Assembly: GCA_029204225.1 (NCBI GenBank)
Contig: CM055098.1
Coordinates: 46,746,799-46,810,798, forward strand
Direction: 5' to 3'
Origin: Diphasiastrum complanatum
Taxonomy: Eukaryota > Streptophyta > Lycopodiopsida > Lycopodiales > Lycopodiaceae
DNA: 64,000 nt
The notes below the pieces were generated by a model, which was given only the letters and a program-made list of their open reading frames with translations, was not told where the DNA came from and ran no database searches. Below, in pieces: positions 22,226 to 36,545 of this stretch (its first letter is position 1; every line of letters starts with the position of its first letter). The position numbers were made by a program, and so were the translations under genes.

Positions 22226-25200
22226 CCCCCCTTAATTTGAGTCCATGAATGCCTTGATCTTGAGACTAAGCAATGCGCAAAATTTGTTGTGTACATTAAC
22301 ACTTAATGTTTTCGTGAATATATCCGCAACCATGTCCTATGTTTTGCAGTACGTTAAGCTTACCTCCTTGCTGAGAACCTTGCCTCTGATGTAGTGATAT
22401 CTGATTTCAATGTGCTTACTCCTAGAGTGAATCTAGGTTGGTCGATAAGGCAATAGCACTCTCATTATCACAGAATAAAATTGTAGGGCTGTACTGATGC
22501 AGATTAACGTAATACTTCCTTAATAGATTGAGAAACAGCAATGTATTCTAGTTCTGCAGAAGAAAGTGCGATAGAAGTTTGCTTACGACTGTTCCATGAG
22601 ATAGGACCATCGTTGAAGAAGAATGTAAATCCAGATGTGGACTTAAAATTGCCTACATCTTCTCCTCAGCTTGCATTAGAATACCTACTAAGTTGATGAA
22701 GATTGTCATTGCTGACATCTCCATAGCAGATGCACTGGTCTATGGTAGCTCGAATACACCTCATCACTCTTATGAGAACCTTCCAATGGGTAATGCCAGG
22801 ATTAGCCATATATTGTCTGAGTGGGCTGCAAAAGAGATATCTGGTCTTGTAGAAACCATTATGTACATGAGAGATCCAAGTGTCGATCGATAAGGATACT
22901 CTCTCATCTGCTCCTCTTCCTACTTGGTCTGGGGACATTGGTCCTTTGAAAAATGTAGGCCTGGATCCATTGGTGAGTGAGCTAATTTACAATTCATTAG
23001 ATTGTATTTGTTGAGATCATTGTGAAGATACCTTTGTTGAGCTAAGTAAATCAATCGTTTAGATCTGTCTCTATGGATTTTAATATCCAGACTGAAGTGA
23101 GCTTCACCCAGATCAGTCACTCAAACTGTGAATATAGCATCTGCTTGGAATCCTTGACCAAATTGGTATTGTTGCTGAGAAACGCATCATCCACGTATAA
23201 GGTGATGATAATGAAGGATTGTTGTACTGACTTGGAATAGTTGTTGCAATCAGTAGTGCTTGGTTTACATCCTTGTTCGATGAGGAATGTGTTGATCCTC
23301 TAAAACCAAGCTCTGGCAGACTATTTCAAGCCGTACAGTGCTTTGTGGAGTTTACATAAATGATTCTTCATACTTTCCAGAATGTATCTTTCAGGCTGGA
23401 TCATGTAGATATCTTCTTGTATGATTCCATTCAGATAAGCTGTTTGTACATCAAGTTGTACTTCAAGGTCGGCAGCTGCAGCATAAGACAATAGCATTCG
23501 GATCGACGAATGTTTGACTACTGGACCAAAAGTCTCGTTGAAGTCGATGTTTGGGATCTAAGTGAATCCTCATGCTACCAATCTTGCCTTCTTTCGATCA
23601 ATTGCTCCGTTGGCATTGTATTTGATCTTAAAGATCCATTTGCAATCAATGATATTGCAGCCAATAGGCTTCGACTAATGACCATGTCTGGTTCTTGATC
23701 AAAGAGGAATACTCTCTATCCATAGCTTCTCTCCAGAGATCGGAGTCTGGTTGGTTGAGTGCCTCTTTGACTGTAGTCGATTCTTGTATCAAGAGACATG
23801 CAGACTCATGAGTATGCCTTGTGGTCTGTGTGCGCACTCAGCTTGATTTTCTGGGAGGATTCGACTGATGAGCCACTCTTGGGACTTGTTGGTTGGTAGC
23901 AGCAACGTCATCGTCTAATTCGCTATCATGAAGTGGGTCGACAATAGACACGCCTGAGCCAGAGGCTCAAACTGTCGTGTGAATGGCAGGTGATGAAGGG
24001 TCTCCTGGAGCAATATCCTTGCCTTTGAGGTTGATGAACTGATCATCGATAAAGACTGTATCCTGGTTATACAAGATTTTTTGGGTATAAGTTGCAGTGG
24101 AGACAGCTTCAGCCCAAAATCTCTTGGGCAGCGATGCATGTGCTAGCATACATTTGGCTGATTCAACCAAGGTACAGTTCTTTCTCTCGGCTAAGCCATT
24201 AGACTGAGGATTGTAAGGAGTGATGAATTGCTGCTCAACTCGATAGAGATATATTCTCCACCATTGTCTGACCTAAGAGCCTTGATCGTCCGTCCAGTCT
24301 CCTTTTTTGCACGCTCCTTGAAGATTCTGAAGCAATTGAAGGCTTCTGATTTCTTCTTTATAAAATACACCATAGTCAAAATTCATCAATAAAAGTTATA
24401 AAACATTTTGCATCTTTCAATTAAGGATAAATCATCAGGCCACAAATGTTGAATCTACAATGTCTAACAATCCTCTAGCAATATGTTCATAGCTTGATTT
24501 AAATGGATTCCTAGTCTATTTACCAACTAAATGGTCTTGACAGACAGGTAACATTATATTCTTGATCTTGGTCGAGATCAAGAACAATATATTGTCTAGA
24601 CATTTGTTGCACAACAGCATGATTCATGTGACCAAGTTTGTAATGCCAAAGTAAACTTTTATTTGCATGAATAGACGTACTGAGTGCCTGACTAGAGGCA
24701 GAAAAGCAATTACTTCATTTATACAAGTATCCATGTCTCTTTCCGAGTGCTTGGATCTTGCATGTCCTGTCAACTACTTTGCACTGATCACATTCGAAAT
24801 CTACTTTATGTCCTAGATCTGTGATTATGCTTAAAGAGAGCAGATTCGTAGACAAATTTGATACATACATGACTTTAGAAAGTAGCTTAGACTAATCATT
24901 TGCAAAGCTTAATCTTACAGTACCTTCACATTTAATAGCTTGTGTGCTATTGTTGCCAAGGTGAACAAATTTCTGGGTATTGTAAGATGTATAGGACTCG
25001 AAACAGCCAATGAGACTGGTCATGTGCTGAGTGGCTCCTGAATCCAGGAACCAAGAACTATCGTCGGATGCTCCTTGATGGTTGGTCATGAAGGCATCAT
25101 GATCCGCTTCTTGAATAGGCTGTGGAGCTTCTGCAGCTACATTTGCCACTTGATTCAACAGCCCCTTGTTGTTGTTCTTTGCTTTAAGTATCTCTCAATC

Positions 25201-26117
25201 TTGAATTTTGTCGTTGTTTCGCTTGAAGTATCTACAAAACAGCTTCTTCTTTGTCTACGGATTCGAGTGTTCTCTCTGCTGAGCTGGTTCCTATTCTGGC
25301 TTTGATTGCTTCGGGCCTTTCTTCTTCTTCTGCTTAGTCGTGATCTTGTTGGTGTATAAGCCGTGAGAATCAGTTGAGGAACTTGAGGCTTTGTTCCTCT
25401 GCGTGTCTTCCTGCAACAACATAGTAGTGACTCTCGAAAGAGTCAGTTCTAGATGTCTCATGATGATCATCACCTAGTTGTTGTATGAGCTTGGCAAGCT
25501 TGTAAGAAGTTGCCTCACTACGTCTTGATTGTCTATGACAAATCCGACAATGACCATTTGCCTTAGCAGGTTCTTGAATTGATTGATGTGATTCTTCAAG
25601 GAATCACCATTCGCCATCTTGAGTGAGTAAAATCTATTCCTGAGATGTAGCTTGGAAGCTATATCTCGCACTTTGTATAGTGTTCTCAACATGTCCCTGA
25701 CTACTTTCGATGTCTGAGCCTCATATACATGGCCAATCTCGGTACCCGTAATGTTGAGGATGATCAGCATGAAAGCCTTTCCATCCTTCAGCCTCCATCT
25801 GGCGATTGCTGCATCGTCTGCTTCGGATTTTCTTCTACACTTGTAACAACGTCATACAATTCTTCAGCCATTAGTACAGTTTTCATCTTAAATTTCCATA
25901 GCTAGTAATTGGCTCCATCAAGCTTGTCCATGATAGGACTGGCTTTCCCTTGGGAATCCATTTGGAAGATTAGTCTGAGTGATAGGAAAAAAACTATCAA
26001 TGACTTAAGTATGAAAATCTGATACAAAATTACAGAACAAGAAGGCAATTACTCCATCGGCTAGTAGAGTCTTGTACTGTGGAAGCTTATTAGCCTACGA
26101 AAATAGCCCTGATACCA
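22226..26117 (-). pseudogene. Copia C, copy C2
   Basis: Internal region of 3,892 bp. In transcription order: gag from ATG 25,961 to about 25,280; protease 24,892-25,158 (DSGATQHM); pre-integrase; integrase about 23,967-24,400 (ALRSDNGGEYIS); linker; RT about 22,950-23,700 with YVDD near 23,200; RNase H about 22,400-22,940. A roughly 220-bp deletion (about 24,090) removes the integrase C-terminus present in C1. In-frame stops include TAG early in gag (NY stop LWKFKM, about 25,909) and TAG within the gag C-terminal part; both recur in C3, C4, C5 and C7. It keeps most of RNase H apart from a 24-bp deletion near 22,510. Confidence 0.88.
26106..26117 (-). other. Copia C primer-binding site
   Basis: The minus strand reads TGGTATCAGGGC directly after the LTR end, one base different from the usual initiator tRNA-Met complement TGGTATCAGAGC. 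The same variant stands beside the LTRs at 30,756, 35,394, 40,031 and 46,411. Confidence 0.85.
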
Positions 26118-27269
26118 TGTTGGAGAAAGAGGGTGTGTTGTGTGTGAGAAACAAAAATAGCTCAAAAAGAAAATGAACACGAAAAAGAAACAAACTCGAA
26201 ACTCGCACGGAAAGTGTTCATGCACAGTGGAAATGACTCTTTCCCTAAGCATGACTACGCATATCAGAAACGAACAGAACGTTAGTGATAGAAATCACGG
26301 TCATTTTGATTACATAGCGAAACTTTAATAAAACACCAGAAGAATAATTTGTCATGAACAACTAGACAAATTATCTTTCGTGAATGATTCACGAAGAGCT
26401 AGACTAAGCTCGACTGACAATCAGTCGCGAATGATTCGTGAAAGACAAGACTAAATATTAGTCACCAACATCTAGACTAATAATGACTTGCAAAGGACTG
26501 ATTACCAGAGTGAGCGACAAGAAAATCAGACAGAATGAAAATAAGCATAGCAATATTGACAAAAATCTGAACGCAGAACAAAGAGTTGTTATCAGACTAA
26601 GTATAGCAAAATATACATGTCAATAATGTGGTAGAGCACAAGACTATAGCGGATGAAACCACATGCTCTACAAAGCTAATTCAATTCGTAAAGGAATGAC
26701 ACCTATTATTGACATTAAAGAATCAATGCGCAAGGCATCTACTTTGTCTATCTTTGATAAGCTTCTGATGCTATTGTATTACACACACTTAATCTTCAAT
26801 TTCTTAATCAATCTGAATACACAAATGGTATTCAGTATATATACACAATGTTACAAGTGTGTAGATGAGGATGTGCTGTCTGTAGGAGATCGTGGGTGGC
26901 TGCAGTCATTGTCAAGTCTATTAGCACAGTTGCATGGGGTGAGCGTGAAAAGGGTGCGACGTCAACCTTTGTTGAAGTGAACATTGGTGAAGATGCGAAA
27001 AATGTGTCACTCTGATGAAATGCCTTAGGATTTGATTTTCAGGGTGTCTTTGCTTCCTAGGGCACCTTTGGCATTTTGTAAGGCAGTGTCGCCTCTTTTC
27101 GCCTATCACAAAACACTTGTAAAAAAACACAGTGTCGCGTTTTGTTCACCCATTCTTTGCTTGTGAGAATTTACACGTAAATATGTAGACTGAGTGACAA
27201 CGTGAGTAAAAATGCAGCATGAACGAAGGTAGATTAAAATGGGATTTAGGAGAGTAGATAAATCTAACA
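26118..27269 (-). repeat. Copia C LTR a (C2/C3 shared)
   Basis: 1,152 bp with TG and CA ends, lying between the primer site of C2 and the polypurine tract of C3 (AAGGGGGG on the minus strand). It carries the short form of the 14-bp indel (near 26,868). A TATATATA box lies near 26,836. One LTR serves as 5' LTR of C2 and 3' LTR of C3, with no target-site duplication on either side. Confidence 0.93.
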
Positions 27270-30200
27270 CCCCCCTTAATTTGAGTCCATGAATGCCTTG
27301 ATCTTGAGACTAAGCAATGCGCAAAATTTATGAAGATTGTCATTGCTGACATCTCCATAGCAGATGCACTGGTCTATGGTAGCTCGAATACACCTCATCA
27401 CTCTTATGAGAACCTTCCAATGGGTAATGCCAGGGTTAGCCATATATTGTCTGAGTGAGCTTACTGCAAAAGAGATATCTGGTCTTGTAGAAACCATTAT
27501 GTACATGAGAGATCCAAGTGTCAATCGATAAGGATACTCTCGCATCTGCTCCTCTTCCTACTTGGTCTGGGGACATTGGTCCTTTGAAAAATGTAGGCCT
27601 GGATCCATTGGTGAGTGAGCTAATTTACAATTCATTAGATTGTATTTGTTAAGATCATTGTGAATATACCTTTGTTGAGTTAAGTAAATCAATCATTTAT
27701 ATCTGTCTCTGTGGATTTTAATATCCAGACTGAAGTGAGCTTCACCCAGATCAGTCACTCAAACTGTGAATATAGCATCTGCTTGGAATCCTTGACCAAA
27801 TTGGTATTGTTGCTGAGCAACGCATCATCCACGTATAAGGTGATGATAATGAAGGATTGTTGTACTGACTTGGAATAGTTGTTGCAATCAGTAGTGCTTG
27901 GTTTACATCCTTGTTCGATGAGGAATGTGTTGATCCTCTAAAACCAAGCTCTGGTAGACTATTTCAAGCCGTACAGTGCTTTGTGGAGTTTACATAAATG
28001 ATTCTTCATACTTTCCATAATGTATCTTTCAGGCTGGATCATGTAGATATCTTCTTGTATGATTCCATTCAGATAAGCTGTTTGTACATCAAGTTGTACT
28101 TCAAGGTCGGCAGCTGCAGCATAAGACAATAGCATTTGGATCGACGAATGTTTGACTACTGGACTAAAAGTCTCGTTGAAGTCGATGTTTGGGATCTAAG
28201 TGAATCCTCATGCTACCAATCTTGCCTTCCTTCGATCAATTGCTCCGTTGGCATTGTATTTGATCTTAAAGATCCATTTGCAATCAATGATATTGCAGCC
28301 AATAGGCTTCGACTAATGACCATGTCTGGTTCTTGATCAAAGAGGAATACTCTCTATCCATAGCTTCTCTCCAGAGATCGGAGTCTGGTTGGTTGAGTGC
28401 CTCTTTGACTATAGTCGATTCTTGTATCAAGAGACATGCAGACTCATGAGTATGCCTTGTGGTCTGTGTGCGCACTCAACTTGATTTTCTGTGAGGATTC
28501 GACTGATGAGCCACTCTTGGGACTTGTTGGTTGGTAGCAGCAACGTCATCGTCTAATTCGCTATCATGAAGTGGGTCGACAATAGACACGCCTGAGCCAG
28601 AGGCTCAAGCTGTCGTGTGAATGGCAGGTGATGAAGGGTCTCCTGGAGCAATATCCTTGCCTTTGAGGTTGATGAACTGATCATCGATAAAGACTGTATC
28701 CTGGCTATACAAGATTTTTTGGGTATAAGTTGCAGTGGAGACAGCTTCAGCCCAAAATCTCTTGGGCAGCGATGCATGTGCTAGCATACATTTGGCTGAT
28801 TCAACCAAGGTACAGTTCTTTCTCTCGGCTAAGCCATTAGACTGAGGATTGTAAGGAGTGATGAATTGCTGCTCAACTCGATAGAGATATATTCTCCACC
28901 GTTGTCTGACCTAAGAGCCTTGATCGTCTGTCCAGTCTCCTTTTTTGCACGCTCCTTGAAGATTCTGAAGCAATTGAAGGCTTCTGATTTCTTCTTTATA
29001 AAATACACCATAGTCAAAATTCATCAATAAAAGTTATAAAATATTTTGCATCTTTCAATTAAGGATAAATCATCAGGCCACAAATGTTGAATCTACAATG
29101 TCTAACAATCCTCTAGCAATATGTTCATAGGTTGATTTAAATGGTTTCCTAGTCTATTTACCAACTAAATGGTCTTGACAGACAGGTAACATTATATTCT
29201 TGATCTTGGTCGAGATCAAGAACAATATATTGTCTAGACATTTGTTGCACAACAGCATGATTCATGTGACCAAGTTTGTAATGCCAAAGTAAACTTTTAT
29301 TTGCATGAATAGACGTAATGAGTGCCTGACTAGAGGCAGAAAAGCAATTACTTCATTTATACAAGTATCCATGTCTCTTTCCGAGTGCTTGGATCTTGCA
29401 TGTCCTGTCAACTACTTTGCACTGATCACATTCGAAATCTACTTTATGTCCTAGATCTGTGATTATGCTTAAAGAGAGCAGATTCGTAGACAAATTTGAT
29501 ACATACATGACTTTAGAAAGTAGCTTAGACTAATCATTTGCAAAGCTTAATCTTACAGTACCTTCACATTTAATAGCTTGTGTGCTATTGTTGCCAAGGT
29601 GAACAAATTTCTGGGTATTGTAAGATGTATAGGACTCGAAACAGCCAATGAGACTGGTCATGTGCTGAGTGGCTCCTGAATCCAGGAACCAAGAACTATC
29701 GTCGGATGCTCCTTGATGGTTGGTCATGAAGGCATCATGATCCGCTTCTTGAATAGGCTGTGGAGCTTCTGCAGCTACATTTGCCACTTGATTCAACAGC
29801 CCCTTGTTGTTGTTCTTTGCTTTAAGTATCTCTCAATCTTGAATTTTGTCGTTGTTTCGCTTGAAGTATCTACAAAACAGCTTCTTCTTTGTCTACGGAT
29901 TCGAGTGTTCTCTCTGCTGAGCTGGTTCCTATTCTGGCTTTGATTGCTTCGGGCCTTTCTTCTTCTTCTGCTTAGTCGTGATCTTGTTGGTGTATAAGCC
30001 GTGAGAATCAGTTGAGGAACTTGAGGCTTTGTTCCTCTGCGTGTCTTCCTGCAACAACATAGTAGTGACTCTCGAAAGAGTCAGTTCTAGATGTCTCATG
30101 ATGATCATCACCTAGTTGTTGTATGAGCTTGGCAAGCTTGTAAGAAGTTGCCTCACTACGTCTTGATTGTCTGTGACAAATCCGACAATGACCATTTGCC

Positions 30201-30755
30201 TTAGCAGGTTCTTGAATTGATTGATGTGATTCTTCAAGGAATCACCATTCGCCATCTTGAGTGAGTAAAATCTATTCCTGAGATGTAGCTTGGAAGCTAT
30301 ATCTCGCACTTTGTATAGTGTTCTCAACATGTCCCTGACTACTTTTGATGTCTGAGCCTCAGATACATGGCCAATCTCGGTACCCGTAATGTTGAGGATG
30401 ATCAGCATGAAAGCCTTTCCATCCTTCAGCCTCCATCTGGCGATTGCTGCATCGTCTGCTTCGGATTTTCTTCTACACTTGTAACAACGTCATACAATTC
30501 TTCAGCCATTAGTACAGTTTTCATCTTAAATTTCCATAGCTAGTAATTGGCTCCATCAAGCTTGTCCATGATAGGACTGGCTTTCCCTTGGGAATCCATT
30601 TGGAAGATTAGTCTGAGTGATAGGAAAAAAACTATCAATGACTTAAGTATGAAAATCTGATACAAAATTACAGAACAAGAAGGCAATTACTCCATCGGCT
30701 AGTAGAGTCTTGTACTGTGGAAGCTTATTAGCCTACGAAAATAGCCCTGATACCA
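27270..30755 (-). pseudogene. Copia C, copy C3
   Basis: Internal region of 3,486 bp. Gag from ATG 30,599 to about 29,919, protease 29,530-29,796, integrase about 28,605-29,038 (C-terminus deleted as in C2), RT about 27,590-28,340. RNase H is cut: after YGDVSNDNLH the frame jumps to 3' leader because of the 425-bp deletion at about 27,328, removing the catalytic ALSSAE and CDNESA boxes. It shares the gag and protease-region stops of C2, so it cannot encode a working product. Confidence 0.9.
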
Positions 30756-31907
30756 TGTTGGAGAAAGAGGGTGTGTTGTGTGTGAGAAACAAAAATAGCT
30801 CAAAAAGAAAATGAACACGAAAAAGAAACAAACTCGAAACTCGCACGGAAAGTGTTCGTGCACAGTGGAAATGACTCTTTCCCTAAGCATGACTACGCAT
30901 ATCAGAAACGAACAGAAGGTTAGTGATAGAAATCACGGTCATTTTGATTACATAGCGAAACTTTAATAAAACACCAGAAGAATAATTTGTCATGAACAAC
31001 TAGACAAATTATCTTTCGTGAATGATTCACGAAGAGCTAGACTAAGCTCGACTGACAATCAGTCGCGAATGATTCGTGAAAGACAAGACTAAATATTAGT
31101 CACCAACATCTAGACTAATAATGACTTGCAAAGGACTGATTACCAGAGTGAGCGACAAGAAAATCAGACAGAATGAAAATAAGCATAGCAATATTGACAA
31201 AAATCTGAACGCAGAACAAAGAGTTGTTATCAGACTAAGTATAGCAAAATATACATGTCAATAATGTGGTAGAGCACAAGACTATAGCGGATGAAACCAC
31301 GTGCTCTACAAAGCTAATTCAATTCGTAAAGGAATGACACCTATTATTGACATTAAAGAATCAATGCGCAAGGCATCTACTTTGTCTATCTTTGATAAGC
31401 TTCTGATGCTATTGTATTACACACACTTAATCTTCAATTTCTTAATCAATCTGAATACACAAATGGTATTCAGTATATATACACAATGTTACAAGTGTGT
31501 AGATGAGGATGTGCTGTCTGTAGGAGATCGTGGGTGGCTGCAGTCATTGTCAAGTCTATTAGCACAGTTGCATGGGGTGAGCGTGAAAAGGGTGCGACGT
31601 CAACCTTTGTTGAAGTGAACATTGGTGAAGATGCGAAAAATGTGTCACTCTGATGAAATGCCTTAGGATTTGATTTTCAGGGTGTCTTTGCTTCCTAGGG
31701 CACCTTTGGCATTTTGTAAGGCAGTGTCGCCTCTTTTCGCCTATCACAAAACACTTGTAAAAAAACACAGTGTCGCGTTTTGTTCACCCATTCTTTGCTT
31801 GTGAGAATTTACACGTAAATATGTAGACTGCGTGACAACGTGAGTAAAAATGCAGCATGAACGAAGGTAGATTAAAATGGGATTTAGGAGAGTAGATAAA
31901 TCTAACA
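30756..31907 (-). repeat. Copia C LTR b (C3/C4 shared)
   Basis: 1,152 bp, short form of the 14-bp indel, nearly identical to LTR a (for example A to G at 26,664/31,302 and A to C at 27,190/31,828). Confidence 0.93.
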
Positions 31908-34900
31908 CCCCCCTTAATTTGAGTCCATGAATGCCTTGATCTTGAGACTAAGCAATGCGCAAAATTTATGAAGATTGTCATTGCTGACATCTCCATAGCA
32001 GATGCACTGGTCTATGGTAGCTCGAATACACCTCATCACTCTTATGAGAACCTTCCAATGGGTAATGCCAGGGTTAGCCATATATTGTCTGAGTGAGCTT
32101 ACTGCAAAAGAGATATCTGGTCTTGTAGAAACCATTATGTACATGAGAGATCCAAGTGTCAATCGATAAGGATACTCTCGCATCTGCTCCTCTTCCTACT
32201 TGGTCTGGGGACATTGGTCCTTTGAAAAATGTAGGCCTGGATCCATTGGTGAGTGAGCTAATTTACAATTCATTAGATTGTATTTGTTAAGATCATTGTG
32301 AATATACCTTTGTTGAGTTAAGTAAATCAATCATTTATATCTGTCTCTGTGGATTTTAATATCCAGACTGAAGTGAGCTTCACCCAGATCAGTCACTCAA
32401 ACTGTGAATATAGCATCTGCTTGGAATCCTTGACCAAATTGGTATTGTTGCTGAGCAACGCATCATCCACGTATAAGGTGATGATAATGAAGGATTGTTG
32501 TACTGACTTGGAATAGTTGTTGCAATCAGTAGTGCTTGGTTTACATCCTTGTTCGATGAGGAATGTGTTGATCCTCTAAAACCAAGCTCTGGTAGACTAT
32601 TTCAAGCCGTACAGTGCTTTGTGGAGTTTACATAAATGATTCTTCATACTTTCCATAATGTATCTTTCAGGCTGGATCATGTAGATATCTTCTTGTATGA
32701 TTCCATTCAGATAAGCTGTTTGTACATCAAGTTGTACTTCAAGGTCGGCAGCTGCAGCATAAGACAATAGCATTCGGATCGACGAATGTTTGACTACTGG
32801 ACTAAAAGTCTCGTTGAAGTCGATGTTTGGGATCTAAGTGAATCCTCATGCTACCAATCTTGCCTTCCTTCGATCAATTGCTCCGTTGGCATTGTATTTG
32901 ATCTTAAAGATCCATTTGCAATCAATGATATTGCAGCCAATAGGCTTCGACTAATGACCATGTCTGGTTCTTGATCAAAGAGGAATACTCTCTATCCATA
33001 GCTTCTCTCCAGAGATCGGAGTCTGGTTGGTTGAGTGCCTCTTTGACTATAGTCGATTCTTGTATCAAGAGACATGCAGACTCATGAGTATGCCTTGTGG
33101 TCTGTGTGCGCACTCAGCTTGATTTTCTGTGAGGATTCGACTGATGAGCCACTCTTGGGACTTGTTGGTTGGTAGCAGCAACGTCATCGTCTAATTCGCT
33201 ATCATGAAGTGGGTCGACAATAGACACGCCTGAGCCAGAGGCTCAAGCTGTCGTGTGAATGGCAGGTGATGAAGGGTCTCCTGGAGCAATATCCTTGCCT
33301 TTGAGGTTGATGAACTGATCATCGATAAAGACTGTATCCTGGCTATACAAGATTTTTTGGGTATAAGTTGCAGTGGAGACAGCTTCAGCCCAAAATCTCT
33401 TGGGCAGCGATGCATGTGCTAGCATACATTTGGCTGATTCAACCAAGGTACAGTTCTTTCTCTCGGCTAAGCCATTAGACTGAGGATTGTAAGGAGTGAT
33501 GAATTGCTGCTCAACTCGATAGAGATATATTCTCCACCGTTGTCTGACCTAAGAGCCTTGATCGTCTGTCCAGTCTCCTTTTTTGCACGCTCCTTGAAGA
33601 TTCTGAAGCAATTGAAGGCTTCTGATTTCTTCTTTATAAAATACACCATAGTCAAAATTCATCAATAAAAGTTATAAAATATTTTGCATCTTTCAATTAA
33701 GGATAAATCATCAGGCCACAAATGTTGAATCTACAATGTCTAACAATCCTCTAGCAATATGTTCATAGGTTGATTTAAATGGTTTCCTAGTCTATTTACC
33801 AACTAAATGGTCTTGACAGACAGGTAACATTATATTCTTGATCTTGGTCGAGATCAAGAACAATATATTGTCTAGACATTTGTTGCACAACAGCATGATT
33901 CATGTGACCAAGTTTGTAATGCCAAAGTAAACTTTTATTTGCATGAATAGACGTAATGAGTGCCTGACTAGAGGCAGAAAAGCAATTACTTCATTTATAC
34001 AAGTATCCATGTCTCTTTCCGAGTGCTTGGATCTTGCATGTCCTGTCAACTACTTTGCACTGATCACATTCGAAATCTACTTTATGTCCTAGATCTGTGA
34101 TTATGCTTAAAGAGAGCAGATTCGTAGACAAATTTGATACATACATGACTTTAGAAAGTAGCTTAGACTAATCATTTGCAAAGCTTAATCTTACAGTACC
34201 TTCACATTTAATAGCTTGTGTGCTATTGTTGCCAAGGTGAACAAATTTCTGGGTATTGTAAGATGTATAGGACTCGAAACAGCCAATGAGACTGGTCATG
34301 TGCTGAGTGGCTCCTGAATCCAAGAACCAAGAACTATCGTCGGATGCTCCTTGATGGTTGGTCATGAAGGCATCATGATCCGCTTCTTGAATAGGCTGTG
34401 GAGCTTCTGCAGCTACATTTGCCACTTGATTCAACAGCCCCTTGTTGTTGTTCTTTGCTTTAAGTATCTCTCAATCTTGAATTTTGTCGTTGTTTCGCTT
34501 GAAGTATCTACAAAACAGCTTCTTCTTTGTCTACGGATTCGAGTGTTCTCTCTGCTGAGCTGGTTCCTATTCTGGCTTTGATTGCTTCGGGCCTTTCTTC
34601 TTCTTCTGCTTAGTCGTGATCTTGTTGGTGTATAAGCCGTGAGAATCAGTTGAGGAACTTGAGGCTTTGTTCCTCTGCGTGTCTTCCTGCAACAACATAG
34701 TAGTGACTCTCGAAAGAGTCAGTTCTAGATGTCTCATGATGATCATCACCTAGTTGTTGTATGAGCTTGGCAAGCTTGTAAGAAGTTGCCTCACTACGTC
34801 TTGATTGTCTGTGACAAATCCGACAATGACCATTTGCCTTAGCAGGTTCTTGAATTGATTGATGTGATTCTTCAAGGAATCACCATTCGCCATCTTGAGT

Positions 34901-35393
34901 GAGTAAAATCTATTCCTGAGATGTAGCTTGGAAGCTATATCTCGCACTTTGTATAGTGTTCTCAACATGTCCCTGACTACTTTCGATGTCTGAGCCTCAG
35001 ATACATGGCCAATCTCGGTACCCGTAATGTTGAGGATGATCAGCATGAAAGCCTTTCCATCCTTCAGCCTCCATCTGGCGATTGCTGCATCGTCTGCTTC
35101 GGATTTTCTTCTGCACTTGTAACAACGTCATACAATTCTTCAGCCATTAGTACAGTTTTCATCTTAAATTTCCATAGCTAGTAATTGGCTCCATCAAGCT
35201 TGTCCATGATAGGACTGGCTTTCCCTTGGGAATCCATTTGGAAGATTAGTCTGAGTGATAGGAAAAAAACTATCAATGACTTAAGTATGAAAATCTGATA
35301 CAAAATTACAGAACAAGAAGGCAATTACTCCATCGGCTAGTAGAGTCTTGTACTGTGGAAGCTTATTAGCCTACGAAAATAGCCCTGATACCA
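31908..35393 (-). pseudogene. Copia C, copy C4
   Basis: Same structure and length as C3 (3,486 bp): gag from ATG 35,237, protease 34,168-34,434, integrase about 33,243-33,676, RT about 32,228-32,980, truncated RNase H. Only scattered single-base differences from C3 are seen, with no net indel. Confidence 0.9.
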
Positions 35394-36545
35394 TGTTGGA
35401 GAAAGAGGGTGTGTTGTGTGTGAGAAACAAAAATAGCTCAAAAAGAAAATGAACACGAAAAAGAAACAAACTCGAAACTCGCACGGAAAGTGTTCGTGCA
35501 CAGTGGAAATGACTCTTTCCCTAAGCATGACTACGCATATCAGAAACGAACAGAACGTTAGTGATAGAAATCACGGTCATTTTGATTACATAGCGAAACT
35601 TTAATAAAACACCAGAAGAATAATTTGTCATGAACAACTAGACAAATTATCTTTCGTGAATGATTCACGAAGAGCTAGACTAAGCTCGACTGACAATCAG
35701 TCGCGAATGATTCGTGAAAGACAAGACTAAATATTAGTCACCAACATCTAGACTAATAATGACTTGCAAAGGACTGATTACCAGAGTGAGCGACAAGAAA
35801 ATCAGACAGAATGAAAATAAGCATAGCAATATTGACAAAAATCTGAACGCAGAACAAAGAGTTGTTATCAGACTAAGTATAGCAAAATATACATGTCAAT
35901 AATGTGGTAGAGCACAAGACTATAGCGGATGAAACCACGTGCTCTACAAAGCTAATTCAATTCGTAAAGGAATGACACCTATTATTGACATTAAAAAATC
36001 AATGCGCAAGGCATCTTCTTTGTCTATCTTTGATAAGCTTCTGATGCTATTGTATTACACACACTTAATCTTCAATTTCTTAATCAATCTGAATACACAA
36101 ATGGTATTCAGTATATATACACAATGTTACAAGTGTGTAGATGAGGATGTGCTGTCTGTAGGAGATCGTGGGTGGCTGCAGTCATTGTCAAGTCTATTAG
36201 CACAGTTGCATGGGGTGAGCGTGAAAAAGGTGCGACGTCAACCTTTGTTGAAGTGAACATTGGTGAAGATGCGAAAAATGTGTCACTCTGATGAAATGCC
36301 TTAGGATTTGATTTTCAGGGTGTCTTTGCTTCCTAGGGCACCTTTGGCATTTTGTAAGGCAGTGTCGCCTCTTTTCGCCTATCACAAAACACTTGTAAAA
36401 AAACACAGTGTCGCGTTTTGTTCACCCATTCTTTGCTTGTGAGAATTTACACGTAAATATGTAGACTGCGTGACAACGTGAGTAAAAATGCAGCATGAAC
36501 GAAGGTAGATTAAAATGGGATTTAGGAGAGTAGATAAATCTAACA
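35394..36545 (-). repeat. Copia C LTR c (C4/C5 shared)
   Basis: 1,152 bp, short indel form. It differs from LTR b at a few bases, such as the GAGAATCTG-type change near 35,996 and a G to A near 36,227. Confidence 0.93.

Noticed and set aside
26061-26252. Repeated 63-codon frame across the copia LTR edge, seen in each unit
   Set aside because: It spans primer site and LTR on the minus strand, is low complexity (Phe-rich), and recurs only because the DNA repeats.
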